Assembly (NCBI GenBank): GCA_037367405.1
Contig: JAZKJV010002945.1
Coordinates: forward strand, 57,501 to 121,500
Source of the DNA: Ottelia alismoides
Lineage: Eukaryota > Streptophyta > Magnoliopsida > Alismatales > Hydrocharitaceae
Reading direction: 5' to 3'
DNA: 64,000 nt
The translations under genes were made by a program, and so were the position numbers. Shown in pieces: positions 1 through 10,335 of the stretch (position 1 is the first letter of the stretch; each line of letters begins with the position of its first letter). The notes under the pieces are model-generated. The model did not search any database, was not told where the DNA came from, and saw only the letters and a program-made list of their open reading frames with translations.

Positions 1-38
<38 letters not shown>
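1..38. repeat. (TA)n microsatellite, left block
   Basis: Uninterrupted TA dinucleotides up to the first base of the foldback element that starts at 39. It may extend beyond the window. The same repeat recurs at 436-501, 1539-1566 and 1961-2006, so three elements sit inside what looks like one original TA array. Confidence 0.95.
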
Positions 39-41
<3 letters not shown>

Positions 42-432
42 AAATTATCCAATGAGCCCTGTGCTCATTTGAGATGAGATGAGCCCACTCATTTTTTACC
101 ACTATTTCCTATCATTTTGAGCTTAATAGTTGTTTGTTTACAAGTGTTATATCATATTCTTACTACTAGTAAATACTTTTAGAGAAAAAAACCTTAAATT
201 CATACAAAATGATTGTATTATTATTCGTATTACTTGTGTCGTTTTTATTCTTACTAATGATCATTTCCAGTGAATTTAAGGTTTTCTTTATATGAAAATA
301 GTTACTGATAGTAAGAATATGATATAACAACAGTAAATATATAAGCATTGAATTCAAAATGATAGAAAATATTGGTAAAATATGAGTGGGCTCATCTCAT
401 CTCAAATGGGCACAGGGCCCATTGGATAAGTC

Positions 433-435
<3 letters not shown>
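39..435. mobile_element. Micron-like foldback MITE, copy A
   Basis: About 397 bp. It starts GGGAAATTATCCAATG and ends with the reverse complement of GGGGACTTATCCAATG. Nearly the whole element folds back: left-arm blocks such as GAGATGAGATGAGCCCACTC and TTATATCATATTCTTACTA recur inverted in the right arm, giving arms of about 190 bp. Both ends abut (TA)n, as described for rice Micron elements, which insert in TA microsatellites and are related to Mutator-like elements. It has no coding capacity. The family name is an analogy from target preference, size and structure, not from sequence identity. Confidence 0.75.

Positions 436-501
<66 letters not shown>
436..501. repeat. (TA)n microsatellite between elements A and B
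   Basis: A 66-bp pure TA tract. It separates the right TIR of copy A from the left TIR of element B. Confidence 0.95.
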
Positions 502-504
<3 letters not shown>

Positions 505-1538
505 CTTATCCACTGCGCACAGGGCTCATTAGCGTTTCAATGAGCACTCATTTTAGGCCTTACACGTGTATTAACCATAACTATATTTCTAATTATAGGC
601 TACGACGAGTTTAAAAAAATCCTATATTTCCTATTATACAACGTCCTTCAAAATTGGAAGACGGTTTTGGAAAGAAACAATTCAAATAAATGATTCCACG
701 CGGATGATTAAGGATCCAATCACTATGATAGTAATAAATGTAAATTACTGATCATTTTTTTGATATTACTGATCTCATAGTAGCTATTACTGACAATTGG
801 TTATGGTTTTACTGACATCACAACAAGCACTTACTTGAGCATGACCATGACTTACTGACCATAACTTTGTTATTACTGATCTCATAGTAGCTATTACTGA
901 CCATTGGATATGCCCATGACTTGAGCAATGCCCATAACTTACTGACCATAACTTTGTTAGTACTGATCTCATAGTAGCTATTACTGACCATTGGTTATGT
1001 AAATTACTGACTGTTGTTGGGATATTACTGATCTCACAACAACCATTTACGTAAGTATTGTGTCGAAATTACTGACTTCTATTCAAAGTAGTAATACATA
1101 TAGAAATTACTGACCATTGGTTATGGTTTTACTGACATCACAACAAGCACTTACTTGTCCATTGTATATATATTACCGAATTCTGCACCATGTAATACAA
1201 TGAATGTATATTACTAACCGTTGTTTTGGATATTACTGATCTCGCAACAACCATTTACTTGACTATTATATATATATTACTGACATGAGCATTTGGATCT
1301 CGATTTTCAGCAAGAAATAATCGATTCGAATGTTTTCTTTCCAAAACGATCTTCCTATTTTTTAGGACGCGATATAATTGGAATATCACTTATTGTTACA
1401 TCGCTTTGCATATTAATCTCCTTCCAAAAACAACATCCTTTGAAATAGGTAACCACTAAATTGGTAATACACGTGTATGGCCAACAAATGGTGCGCACCG
1501 AAACTCAAATGGGCCCTGTGCGCATTGGATAAATTTCC
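502..1538. mobile_element. Micron-related element B with internal repeats
   Basis: A 1.04 kb element bounded by (TA)n. The left end reads GGGCTTATCCACTGCGCACA and the right end, reverse-complemented, GGAAATTTATCCAATGCGCA; both resemble the TIRs of A and C. A second match, TACACGTGTATTA, lies about 60 bp inside each end. The interior is unlike A and C: it holds repeated blocks around ATTACTGACCATTGG and GATCTCATAGTAGCTATTAC (about 771-1010) and a 50-bp block seen at about 787 and again at about 1107. No transposase frame is visible, so it is non-autonomous. Confidence 0.7.

Positions 1539-1566
<28 letters not shown>
1539..1566. repeat. (TA)n microsatellite between elements B and C
   Basis: A short TA tract separating the right end of element B from the left end of copy C. 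Confidence 0.9.
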
Positions 1567-1569
<3 letters not shown>

Positions 1570-1957
1570 AAATTATCCAATGGGCCCTGTGCCCATTTGA
1601 GATGAGATGAGCCCACTCATTTTTTACCATTATTTTCTATCTTTTTGAGCTTAATAAGTATTTGTTTACAAATGTTATATCATATTCTTACTACTAGTAA
1701 CTATTTTCAGGAAAAAAACCTTAAATTCATACAAAATGATTGTATTATTATTTGTATTACTAGTCTCATTTTTATTCTTACTAATGACCATTTCTTGTGA
1801 ATCTAAGATCTTCTTTATATGAAAATAGTTACTAATAGTAAGAATATGATATAACAACAGTAAATAAATAAGCATTGAACTCAAAATGATGGAAAATATT
1901 GGTAAAATATATGGGGGCTCATCTCATCTCAAATGGGCACAGGGCCCATTGGATAAG

Positions 1958-1960
<3 letters not shown>
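1567..1960. mobile_element. Micron-like foldback MITE, copy C
   Basis: A 394-bp near-identical copy of the element at 39-435, in the same orientation. The left end is GGGAAATTATCCAATGGGCC and the right end, reverse-complemented, GGGCTTATCCAATGGGCC. It has the same foldback arms and is again flanked on both sides by TA repeats. The few substitutions relative to copy A are scattered through the arms. Confidence 0.75.

Positions 1961-2006
<46 letters not shown>
1961..2006. repeat. (TA)n microsatellite, right block
   Basis: A TA tract ending just before the start of the segmental duplication (about 2010). The matching start of copy 2 near 24459 has only a short TA run, so the cluster of three elements belongs to copy 1's flank only. 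Confidence 0.9.
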
Positions 2007-2009
<3 letters not shown>

Positions 2010-2010
<1 letters not shown>

Positions 2011-3010
2011 TCCTCTTTACATACATATATGTATGCATCTATGTACACACACGCATACATACGTACAATAACTAGTGATAACTTGTATTTATGATATAAG
2101 GAAGTAATATATAAATTATAAAAAAGTTATTTTTTTAATAATGCATCACCTGTGATATTGATCTTACGTAGAACATATCTTAAAACTAAGAAAACTGATG
2201 AAAGTATACGTTTATTGTCATGTATCATGTTTAAAATGATGGATCAAAAACAAATGAAACTATGCTTTAAAAGTAATGCGATCGTAAAGATTTTTTATAA
2301 GCTAATACTTTTAATAATGTGATTGTCTCTCGATTCATCACCCACCTTAGATCTGGGAGAAAATCCTCTAGAGAACTTTTTTTTGCATAATAGCTTTAAA
2401 AATCCCATCACTTTTGATTGAATCTATTAATATTGTTCTACATGCTTATCAAGCTTCTTTTAGTAATCCAACATTTCTAAGTATTTATCTTGATTGTCAA
2501 AGGAAAGTCAACATCTAAGGAACTTAAAATCCATTTCAAAATAGGGTTGTACCATTGACCATTACGAGTAAATAGTAGAAATAACGGATCTAAATGAAAT
2601 TGATAGATATGTAGAGCAATAGTCATAGATCCAATAAATATTGTTTGGTTTTTGAAAGCCATTTTGCAGAAAAAAAATAACATAAAATGGTACCGTAATT
2701 CAAACTACAGCAAGGATGTGCTCCCGTACTCGCTGTGTCCAAACCAAGGATTCCCCCTTTGGTAATTAGTTCCAGGAGGCCATGTTGCCCAAATAGAGGC
2801 GCTAAAGCCTTTTATGTATCCACTGGTTTTTTGAGAGTTTTATAGGAATACTTGCTTAGCAAAAAAAATAGTTCCAGGAGGCACATGGACATCCGACTGC
2901 TGGGCTTTCTGGGTAAATGGAAACGTTGTTTACCAAAGCATCACGCAAGAATTTCTAATTAATACTGAGTTGGCGTGACATTAATATGTGCGTGGGAACT
3001 CTCATGGGGC
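2010..3010 (+). other. Upstream region of the DUF674 gene, no gene
   Basis: AT-rich DNA with no credible open frame. It is conserved with 24459-29828 of copy 2 once the insertions there are ignored, so it is the original 5' flank of the DUF674 gene. It probably carries the promoter and 5' UTR, but I see no element beyond the TATA-like run at 3012. Confidence 0.6.
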
Positions 3011-3011
3011 G

Positions 3012-3021
3012 GATATATATG
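3012..3021 (+). promoter_or_regulatory. TATA-like motif upstream of DUF674 start
   Basis: GATATATATG lies about 50 bp upstream of the chosen start codon at 3072. The spacing is short if it is the true TATA box, because the 5' UTR would be only about 20-30 nt. The equivalent site in copy 2 is where the copia element inserted (target duplication ATATA). Confidence 0.35.
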
Positions 3022-3071
3022 TTGCTCCATGGCATGTTCCTTGCCCACCTTCTCGCTGTGCTCAAACACCT

Positions 3072-6000
3072 ATGGCTTCCCCCACTCGTGAGGTGACCAT
3101 CAGGATCTTCGTAGACAAGGCCTCCAACCGAGTGGCCTTCGCCGAGGCCGGCGGAGACTTCGTGGACATCCTCCTAAGTTTCCTGACGATGCCCATGGGG
3201 ACCATCGTCAGGCTCCTCAACAAGTCCTCCCAACTCCACTGCATGGACAACCTCTACCGCAGCGTCGACGAGAACCTCGCGACGTCTCTCTTCGTCTCGG
3301 AGGCTGCTCATCGAGCGCTGCTTCAACCGGCCAACTTGGCGGACCGCGTCCTCAGATATCTCGCATTAAGTCCCGACGATACCTATCCCTTCAAGTGGTA
3401 CGCCTGCTACGTGGCCAAGCAGGCGTGGTGCAGCTCTCCTCATCTACTTTCACGCTTTTGCAACGACAGGTGCCCGTGTGGCTCTTCCTGCATCTTGGAG
3501 ATATCATCGCTGGGCGACGAGTCGTGGGAGAATGGTATTTTCGTAAACGGCGCATCGAGGTTCTTCATAACGGACGCCTTACGCGTAGGGCTCTCCACCA
3601 CCACTGGGGTCCTCAAACTGCTTGAGGACTTGGGAGTCGGAGCTGGTGATATCGAGGAGTTTGAGGTCCCCATCCGGCGTCCTGAGGTACGTTGTATATC
3701 CATCTCCGCTCTGAACCACATTATGATCAAAGTACATGGCATCGATCCCATGCTTCCGCCGCAGCTTCTTTCTTGGTATCGCCTCCTCGATTTGCGTGCA
3801 ATTTCCCTGAATGCCGATGGTTTCTGCAGCCATTCAATATGAGGGAAGAGAGGATATTGCAGCAGAGATGCTGTAAACTCCAATAATTTTTTTTTGTGAT
3901 TTAGATTCAAAATCCAATCTTATAGATTGAATCTTAGGTTAATGCTCTACATATCCTCCAAATTTTGCTTAAATCCAACATTATTTGCTATTTTATCTTG
4001 ATGATCAAACAATCGGTCAATATCTAAGCAACTTGAACTCCATTTTAAAAAGATCTGAATCTTACAATCGATCAATATCTAAGCAACTTGAACTTCATTT
4101 AAAAAAGATCTGAATCTTGAACTATTAAGATAAAATAGCAAATAATGTCGGATTTAAGCAAAATTTGAAGAATATGTAGAGCATTAACCTAAGATTCAAT
4201 AAGATAAAATTTGGATTTTAAAATCTAAATCACAAAAAAATTTTATTGAGGTTACAACACTTCTGCAATACCCTCTACAATAGAGGATCCTCTTCCTCAA
4301 TATGAAATGCCAACTCGGGAGCGTGTCCTCTGATCGTGTGTTTACCCACAGTAGAGGCTGTTCCTTTCTAGTGCAAAATTAATTTAAAAATCCAATCATA
4401 TGAATCGAGTGTACCTATCAAATTTCATCCAAACCTGATATTTGCAACTATTTGTCTTAACGTACGGTAAAAACACAGCACTCAAGCAATCCAAAATTCA
4501 TTTGAATAATTACTGAACCTTTGACAATTAAGTTGAAACAGCTATAATTAATATTCATACATTCCATCCAAATGGTTGGATTTTTGAAACAAAATTTGCA
4601 AAAGAATTAAAGGATGACTCAGAATAAATCTCCAATAGAGGATCTGCTCCCAAAAAAACTCCGGTGCTTTTTGGAGGGAGGTGTAGTAGGTTTTTGAATA
4701 TAGGAAGAGGAACGAGAGATTTATTCTTTCTTTTTGTTTGAATTATTTTAGAAATAAGTTATTAATTAAGTATTGTTTAAACATAAATGATGTAGCAGTA
4801 GCACGATCACCTATCCCGTGGTAAGTTTATCGGAAGATAAATGGATGTTGTCATGATCCAATCATCGCTTTTGTTTTAGATTGGTTGGTTAGGACTAATA
4901 TTAGAGACATACATATTATATATGATGTAATACTCTTACAACTGCTTTTCTTGATTGGTTTATCTCCAAATAAAAATTGTCTTAACATGTGACGAATAGA
5001 GATGGATGGCTTAGGTAAAAGAAATATTGTGTAACAAAGTAAGCGAGGTTTTTCTCTCATTTTCTTAATTACTTTCTAGCAATACCTTAAGGATAATCAA
5101 TGGAGACAAAGATTTAAGACCTTAAGGATAATCAATGGAGACAAAGATTTAAGGAATGATGATATTATTATCTCGTGCAGCAATTGTGCATCAGTGCATG
5201 TATTTTTTTACTTACTATTCAAAATCAATCTTTTTTATTGATTATGCTTTTGTAAAAAGCATCTTTATTGAAAGTGCAAACATCAACTTTTGCAAAAGCT
5301 AACTTTTTTGCTTCAACTTTCGGTAAAAGCTAGCCAACTTCCCAAAAAAACATTTTTTTCCTTTACAGTAAATGCATTTTTTTTGCAAATCGTCAACTTC
5401 TTTTTTTGTTGTTTTCCAACTCATGCATGCTGGAACATTTTAACCCTTGAAAGTTCGTGAGAACAATTCTACTAATATCAGAAAATAGTCTCATTATTGT
5501 AAGAAAGAGTTATAAAAGTGAAAGATTACTACTTAGCAATTTAAGTTTAAGTATTTTGTGTGGTGATTAGCAGATCTAATTGAGTCAACCCAACAAGTTG
5601 TCATTTCCAGTTTTTTATTGTTAATTCTAAGAAAGCCATAAAAATAAAGGTTGTGTGTTGAAATAGAGGAACATATGGTAATCGTAAATTCATTTTTAAG
5701 ATACGTTAATGATATTATTCCTCGGCTTTTTATAAAATTAGATAGTTGCATGTGAAACCAAAGTAAAAGCAAGGTTTTAAAAACCGGACCGGACATTGAA
5801 CCGGTTAGTCTTCGGTTTGGTTCAATCGGGTCGGACCGTCGGTCCAAACCGGTCGGACCGATGATGATGTCAGCATGACGTCATCATTCCTATCGACTCG
5901 GAAAAAACCGGATCGGGCTTAATTTATTGGTCAGATTGGTCGAACTGATTTTTTGAACCGATAAAATCAGATACAAATATGTAAGTATGTATTTATATAT

Positions 6001-7412
6001 CATGAAATAATCATTTAAAATGTCCAATCTTTAAATGAATAATATGATTGCCTATTTCAAGTAAAACTCTACAAAAATTAGTCACAATTTCTATAATTAT
6101 ATATGAATATAATATTGTGATCATTTTATTTATAACTGCTTCTAGAAAATTACACTAAGAAATATTGGTACAATGTATATTACGAAAAAGAGAGGGACAT
6201 AACTTATATCGTAGAAGTTAAGAAGGACACAAGTGATAAAAAATCCCATTATTTCATTATTTAACCTTTTTTTTTGAAAATTTACCAAATCATCAAAACT
6301 ATGTCAATTCAAGTCAACCCGGTCCGACCAACGGTCGAACCTGATTTTTTATTTTTTATTTTTTTAAAATTAATTACACAGAATCGGCCGAATCAACCGG
6401 GTCGGAGCCGGTTTTTGGTCCAACCGGTCCGACCGTCCGGTCCGGTTTTTTAAACCCTAACTCCTGCGTACATGTATACTGAACTGGCAAGTTACACGTA
6501 CACGTGTGTTTTTGTATTTTGCGTGCGCTCAGCTCCTGAATCTGCTTGGGCGTTTCCTGATATCGGACACGGCACTGACGGATGTCTTCCTCGATATCAA
6601 AAATCCAACTTCCCTCACACTCAGAGCGTCGGAATCAGTCGACCCGCCTGTGGAATTGACCTCAATACCCACGGAATCGAAATCGACGGACAACAAGGCC
6701 GACGTGAAACTGCTCGTCCACAAGGAGAACAACCGGGTTCTCTACGCGGAAGACAATGATGGAGCCTTTGCGGAGATGGTGTTGAGATTGTTGACATTCC
6801 CTCTTGGAGCTGTGGTGAGGATTCTGGACGGGAGATCGTCCTTGACGTGTGTGGACAACCTGTACAGGAGCGTCAAGTGCCTGAGCAACGCCAAGTGCAT
6901 CACTAGTCCACTTCGCGAGAGAATGCTTCTCGATCCACATGCAGAAGCACCACCGGTATATCACCGGTGTCCTCAAGCAAGTAATTCTTTTGCCATACCG
7001 AGACCGCGTAAGTACCTAACCGCCTGCAATTGTTCCAACCCGCACCCGCATCAGTTCCAGGAGAAGGATCCCAACTTATCAGGTAGGTTCTTGACGGAAA
7101 ACCTTCTCGTCGTCTCGGATTGTCTGAACGTGGAGACGTTTTCCGCGGCGTTTTGCCTCAACTACCTGAGGGTTGGCAACGGCGGGGACACCTTGGAGAA
7201 GAACACAGCGGTAGGGCAGGAGAAGGTAACCCCTTTAAGGCATTTGAATGCTTTGCGTTTATGGATATACTGCAATTTCTCAGTTCCATCATACTTCACG
7301 TACTTCAATTGGTTGTAATGAATTTGTTCATCTTCGGGTGATTTAGGTTGCGGCGATTCTAAGGGCGTGCTTGACCTCGAAGACACCTCTGAGTGACGTG
7401 CTGCTGAAGTAG
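3072..7412 (+). CDS. DUF674-family protein, three exons
   Basis: Exons 3072-3686, 6533-7225 and 7347-7412 join in phase 0 (615+693+66 nt) into 457 codons. Donors are GAG|GTACG and AAG|GTAAC; acceptors are CTCAG|C and TTTAG|G. The start at 3072 gives MASPTREVTIRIFVDK, the usual beginning of this plant family. Exon 1 holds repeat one: FAEAGGDFVDILLSFL, MGTIVRLL, a Cys-containing segment near residues 135-145, and VNGASRFFITDALRV. Exon 2 starts LLNLLGRFLISDTALTDVFL, the typical end of repeat one, and then begins repeat two (VKLLVHKENNRVLYAED, LPLGAVVRIL-like). Exon 3 ends VAAILRACLTSKTPLSDVLLK, the matching end of repeat two. No stop or frameshift is visible. The family's function is unknown. 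Intron 1 (2.85 kb) carries two transposon insertions absent from copy 2. It may be expressed, but only transcript data can show it. Confidence 0.85.
3842..4297. mobile_element. Foldback MITE, hAT-type, with 8-bp TSD
   Basis: A 456-bp insertion in intron 1, flanked by TCAATATG at 3834-3841 and 4298-4305. Copy 2 keeps a near-empty site (TCTATATC) at the same point. Arms of roughly 180 bp pair: the block around GTGATTTAGATT and TTGAATCTTAGGTTAATGC is repeated inverted, around a centre with a short internal duplication (about 4010-4110). An 8-bp target duplication suggests the hAT superfamily. It inserted after the segmental duplication, or was lost precisely from copy 2. Confidence 0.75.
5084..5153 (+). 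repeat. 35-bp tandem duplication in intron 1
   Basis: Two identical 35-bp units (5084-5118 and 5119-5153) starting ACCTTAAGGATAATC. Copy 2 has a single unit near 37350, so the duplication is specific to copy 1. Confidence 0.85.
5773..6456. mobile_element. TIR DNA transposon (GGTTTTAAAAACCGG ends)
   Basis: About 684 bp. The left end is GGTTTTAAAAACCGGACCGG and the right end, reverse-complemented, GGTTTAAAAAACCGGACCGG. The interior is rich in CCGGTT/GGTCGGACC motifs. It lies in intron 1, ending about 75 bp before the exon 2 acceptor, and is absent from copy 2. There is no coding frame and I could not identify a target duplication. A decayed relative of its left part occurs at 7851-7980, where it is shared by both duplication copies. 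Confidence 0.7.
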
Positions 7413-7850
7413 ATTTCTGTGGAGGAGAATTAATTTCGAGCGCATCATCATCTCTGCTTATTGCTTATAATATATCGTATCGTACTTTCTGAGCAATCTC
7501 GTGGAGGTTTCTGCATGTATCACTTTGCTCAAACCTTACTTTTTGGTCCATCTTTCAGGCTATTCCTTTAATTTGCATTGTATGTGGCTCCTTTGATTGT
7601 TCGCTTAGGTGACTTCATTCGCCGAGTATTTCAAATCGAAAGATATGTAAAATCAGCTCATGCTGATAATTAATCATCGTGGTAAGGTGGCATAAAAATA
7701 CCTTACTACGCAATCCGGTCCCGCCAAATATATTATAATTTCATGTGTAATATATGGAGATGGAAGGTCTCCTCTACAACAAAATTATGTAAACAAATAA
7801 CTTAAATATCCACTATCATATCTTTCAACGTCAAATATACATTAACGAAT

Positions 7851-7980
7851 ACCAAGGCTTTAAAAATCTGATTCGATTGATTCTTTGAATCAGTTTGCCA
7901 GTTATGACATCAGCATGATGTCAACATTCCTATGCACTTGCGGGAAAAATCAGATCGGGATCAGATTACTGGTCAGAGAT
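7851..7980. mobile_element. Decayed fragment related to the 5773-6456 element
   Basis: GGCTTTAAAAATCTGATTCG, then a GACATCAGCATGATGTCA block and GGAAAAATCAGATCGGG. These parallel the left 200 bp of the element at 5773 (GATGATGTCAGCATGACGTC, GAAAAAACCGGATCGGG). The same decayed piece is in copy 2 at 39909-40030, so it predates the duplication. Confidence 0.5.
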
Positions 7981-8621
7981 GCTGCTCTATATTTTAGTTT
8001 GAAGACACTTCTATAAATTTCTTGGAAACTGTAACAAATGGATTAGTTTAGTTTCAAGTTGAAGAATTTATGTTAAGAAATTATAAAGTTCAGGGATCAC
8101 ATTGGAAGTAGGCATGGCTTAAGAAATTTCGATCTTATAATATTTTAAAGTTAAATATGGACCTTGCAATGCATTATACATGTTATACAATATTGTATGT
8201 TTAACATGATAAGAGCCTGTAAGTCCCTCAGCCTGAGGCTGATCACCTGGTTTCTTTGCTTATCATATACTCCTATTACTGTGGTTTGCGATCCTTAGTT
8301 TGTCAAGCTGAGTTCATAGCGTACTGCTTTTGAGTTGTATTCATACCTCATTATTGTTATGTACTGCTTTTGAGTTGTATTCACAGAAAATCTCCTTTGT
8401 TTCTTCAGGTTTTCAAAAAAAATTCTACGATATATGTTAACTGACTTTTTTTATCGCTTCTTTTTCATTTGAATAGGTATTTCATGAATAATATACAGTT
8501 GTTGGATATAACAATTGATATATAGTTGTATTTGATTATCGACGGATTCTGTATGGTTGTAAATGTGAGTATTTGCTATCTTATCTGGTCTTTTCAGCTA
8601 GTTGAACGGAAATTAAAGCAT

Positions 8622-8640
8622 GCCCATGGTCACCATGGGC
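8622..8640. repeat. Perfect 9-bp palindrome in DUF674 3' flank
   Basis: GCCCATGGT C ACCATGGGC, a perfect stem with a one-base centre. The identical 19 bp occur in copy 2 at 40719-40737, in otherwise diverged surroundings. Confidence 0.8.
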
Positions 8641-9139
8641 TGGTCTATAGATAGTGTTAAGTAGTACAGTTTGGCTCATACCATGAACCACTAAACATTA
8701 GGATTCATCTACTTTGAATCTATTCCAGATTGTCATCGATTTTTTATGATACGACTGGGTTTGCAGATATAACTGCAAGTGTATGTTTCATGTGCCGAAC
8801 CAACTATTTAATATCTATTTTAAGCGTCAGATAGAGTTCAGTTTGCATGATTGCTGCACAAATTAACTTCCAGTTTTTTTTCATTCTCTTGTGTCAAGAG
8901 TCTTTCAAGAATATTCTTAACGTTTAATAAAAGAGTAATTTACATACCAGGTCCTCAACTCAACTATAGACATGTTTCTACTTTAAGTCCTCATCTTTTA
9001 AACGTAACGAAATGGGTCCGGACTACGTTTTCTAAACAGCACAAGAGACTTCTGTTTGTAAAAATAATGTGGGTGTACTAAATTGCTCATTTAGTTATTT
9101 GTAATTCCCATCAGCCCCCTCTCTTGAAGGAGGGGTTAC

Positions 9140-9510
9140 CCTTGAGCCCACCTCCTGTGCACAGTCCTCCCTCTAGTGGGGTCCATGTCGTTACCGAAGG
9201 GGGGGATGGGAGGGGTCCGCGTCGCTACCATAGGGGAGGTCAGGGGGATCCGCACTGATGCTACAAGGAGGGGAGATCGAGGGGAGGGTCCTGTGTAACC
9301 GTAGGAGTGAAGGTCATGGGTCGCGCGGCTTCCGGGAGGAGGGAAGATCCCATGCCACCGCAGGAGGGGATGTCGGGGGTCATGCAGCTGCCCGCAGGAG
9401 GAAGGAATTGAAGGTCATGAGCAGCCGCAGGAGGATAGGTCGGGGGTGGCGATGCCGCATGATTAGAGGTCGGGGGTTGCACAGGTGCCGAGAGGAGAGA
9501 AGGTCAATCC
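9140..9510 (+). repeat. GC-rich degenerate minisatellite
   Basis: Loose repeats of roughly 45 bp built from GGAGGGGA, GGTCGGGGGT and CCGCAGGAGG. An open frame covers it at 9258-9569, but the composition is repeat-driven. A shorter, altered version is in copy 2 at about 41200-41523, interrupted by about 150 bp of AT-rich DNA. Confidence 0.55.
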
Positions 9511-9519
9511 ACGATTCAT

Positions 9520-10330
9520 CGCCTTTATTTTTTTATTTTAGCTTCATTTTCTTAGTAAAATACCTGTAAATACTTACTAATTTTATGAAATTACCATTTT
9601 GTATGTATTTGTTAAATATGCATGTTTAACACTTTTTCCATTCAAAATAAAAAAAAGGAAGAAAAGAAAAAGAAAAGAAAAGAAAGGATGTGTTTATGCA
9701 ATAAATACAGACTGACCCGAACCTCGAGAGAAGATCAAGACTTAACCTGATCGACCAGGAATAAAGTAGGGGAAATAGGGTCTTTCATTTAAAAAATCCA
9801 AAAATATTTTGTAAATACTTTTCCATGTATATTTGTATAAAACTTGTACTACTTTATTTGTATATAATTTGACCTCAAATTAAATAATTTTTTAAACAAA
9901 AGTTATAAATAAAAATGTGTTGTAATAATAAAAATAATTGTAAAATAAAATAATATACATGTTGCAAATAATCACACTCAGAAAAAACCGCAAAGTGATA
10001 ATTGAGATACCAATTTCGGCTCCATACGAATTCGTGAACCAAATCACTTCCATTATACTCTAAATTAAATTATCTTTAAAATGATTGTGCTTTCAGAATT
10101 TTTGGAGTTACGATTAAAAATTCAATTTTCTAGGGTGTTTTGTGCAGTTTCACCATTATTTATTGTACATATTTATTCATATTTATTTTTATATACATAA
10201 TTTACATATATGTAAATATTATTTTCATTAAAAATAAAAAGAAAAAATATAAATAATAAAATTTTAAAAAATATGCTTTACAAATTATTTCCTTATGTGT
10301 ATATGTGTATTATATGTACACAATATTTGT
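9520..10330. other. AT-rich intergenic DNA, nothing recognised
   Basis: Low-complexity AT-rich sequence with an A/G run near 9650-9690. I see no gene, TIR or LTR boundary before the gypsy element starts at 10336. Confidence 0.6.
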
Positions 10331-10335
10331 ATACA
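10331..10335. repeat. Target site duplication of gypsy element, left
   Basis: ATACA, immediately before the LTR terminus TGTCATGTC at 10336. The identical ATACA follows the outer LTR terminus at 18642-18646. Confidence 0.8.

Larger units (their letters stand above)
7413..9139 (+). other. 3' flank of DUF674 gene, no further gene
   Basis: This region aligns along its length with 39479-41200 of copy 2. It holds the probable 3' UTR, a decayed transposon fragment (7851-7980) and a conserved palindrome (8622-8640). No open frame looks coding. There is also a repeated AT-rich phrase (TACTGCTTTTGAGTTGTATTCA) at about 8323 and 8361, in both copies. Confidence 0.6.
2010..9300 (+). repeat. Segmental duplication, copy 1
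   Basis: Direct repeat of about 24459-41523. Matching landmarks are the GTACAATAACTAGTG start (2064 and 24497), the block with AAACGTTGTTTACCAAAGCA upstream of the gene (2921 and 29721), all three DUF674 exons, and the 3' flank including the palindrome at 8622. Copy 1 is about 7.3 kb. Copy 2 is about 17 kb because of later insertions. The right edge is fuzzy because homology passes into a GC-rich minisatellite near 9140-9300. Confidence 0.85.

Noticed and set aside
372..614. Open frames with runs of Tyr-Ile (also 1413-1616 and 1886-2071)
   Set aside because: They are translations of (TA)n microsatellite and MITE ends, with no coding signal.
3440..3910. 156-codon minus-strand frame across DUF674 exon 1
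   Set aside because: Antisense shadow of the exon; exon-type similarity is only on the plus strand, and the frame runs into the MITE.
9258..9569. 103-codon frame rich in Arg/Gly
   Set aside because: It lies in the degenerate GC-rich minisatellite; copy 2 does not keep the frame.
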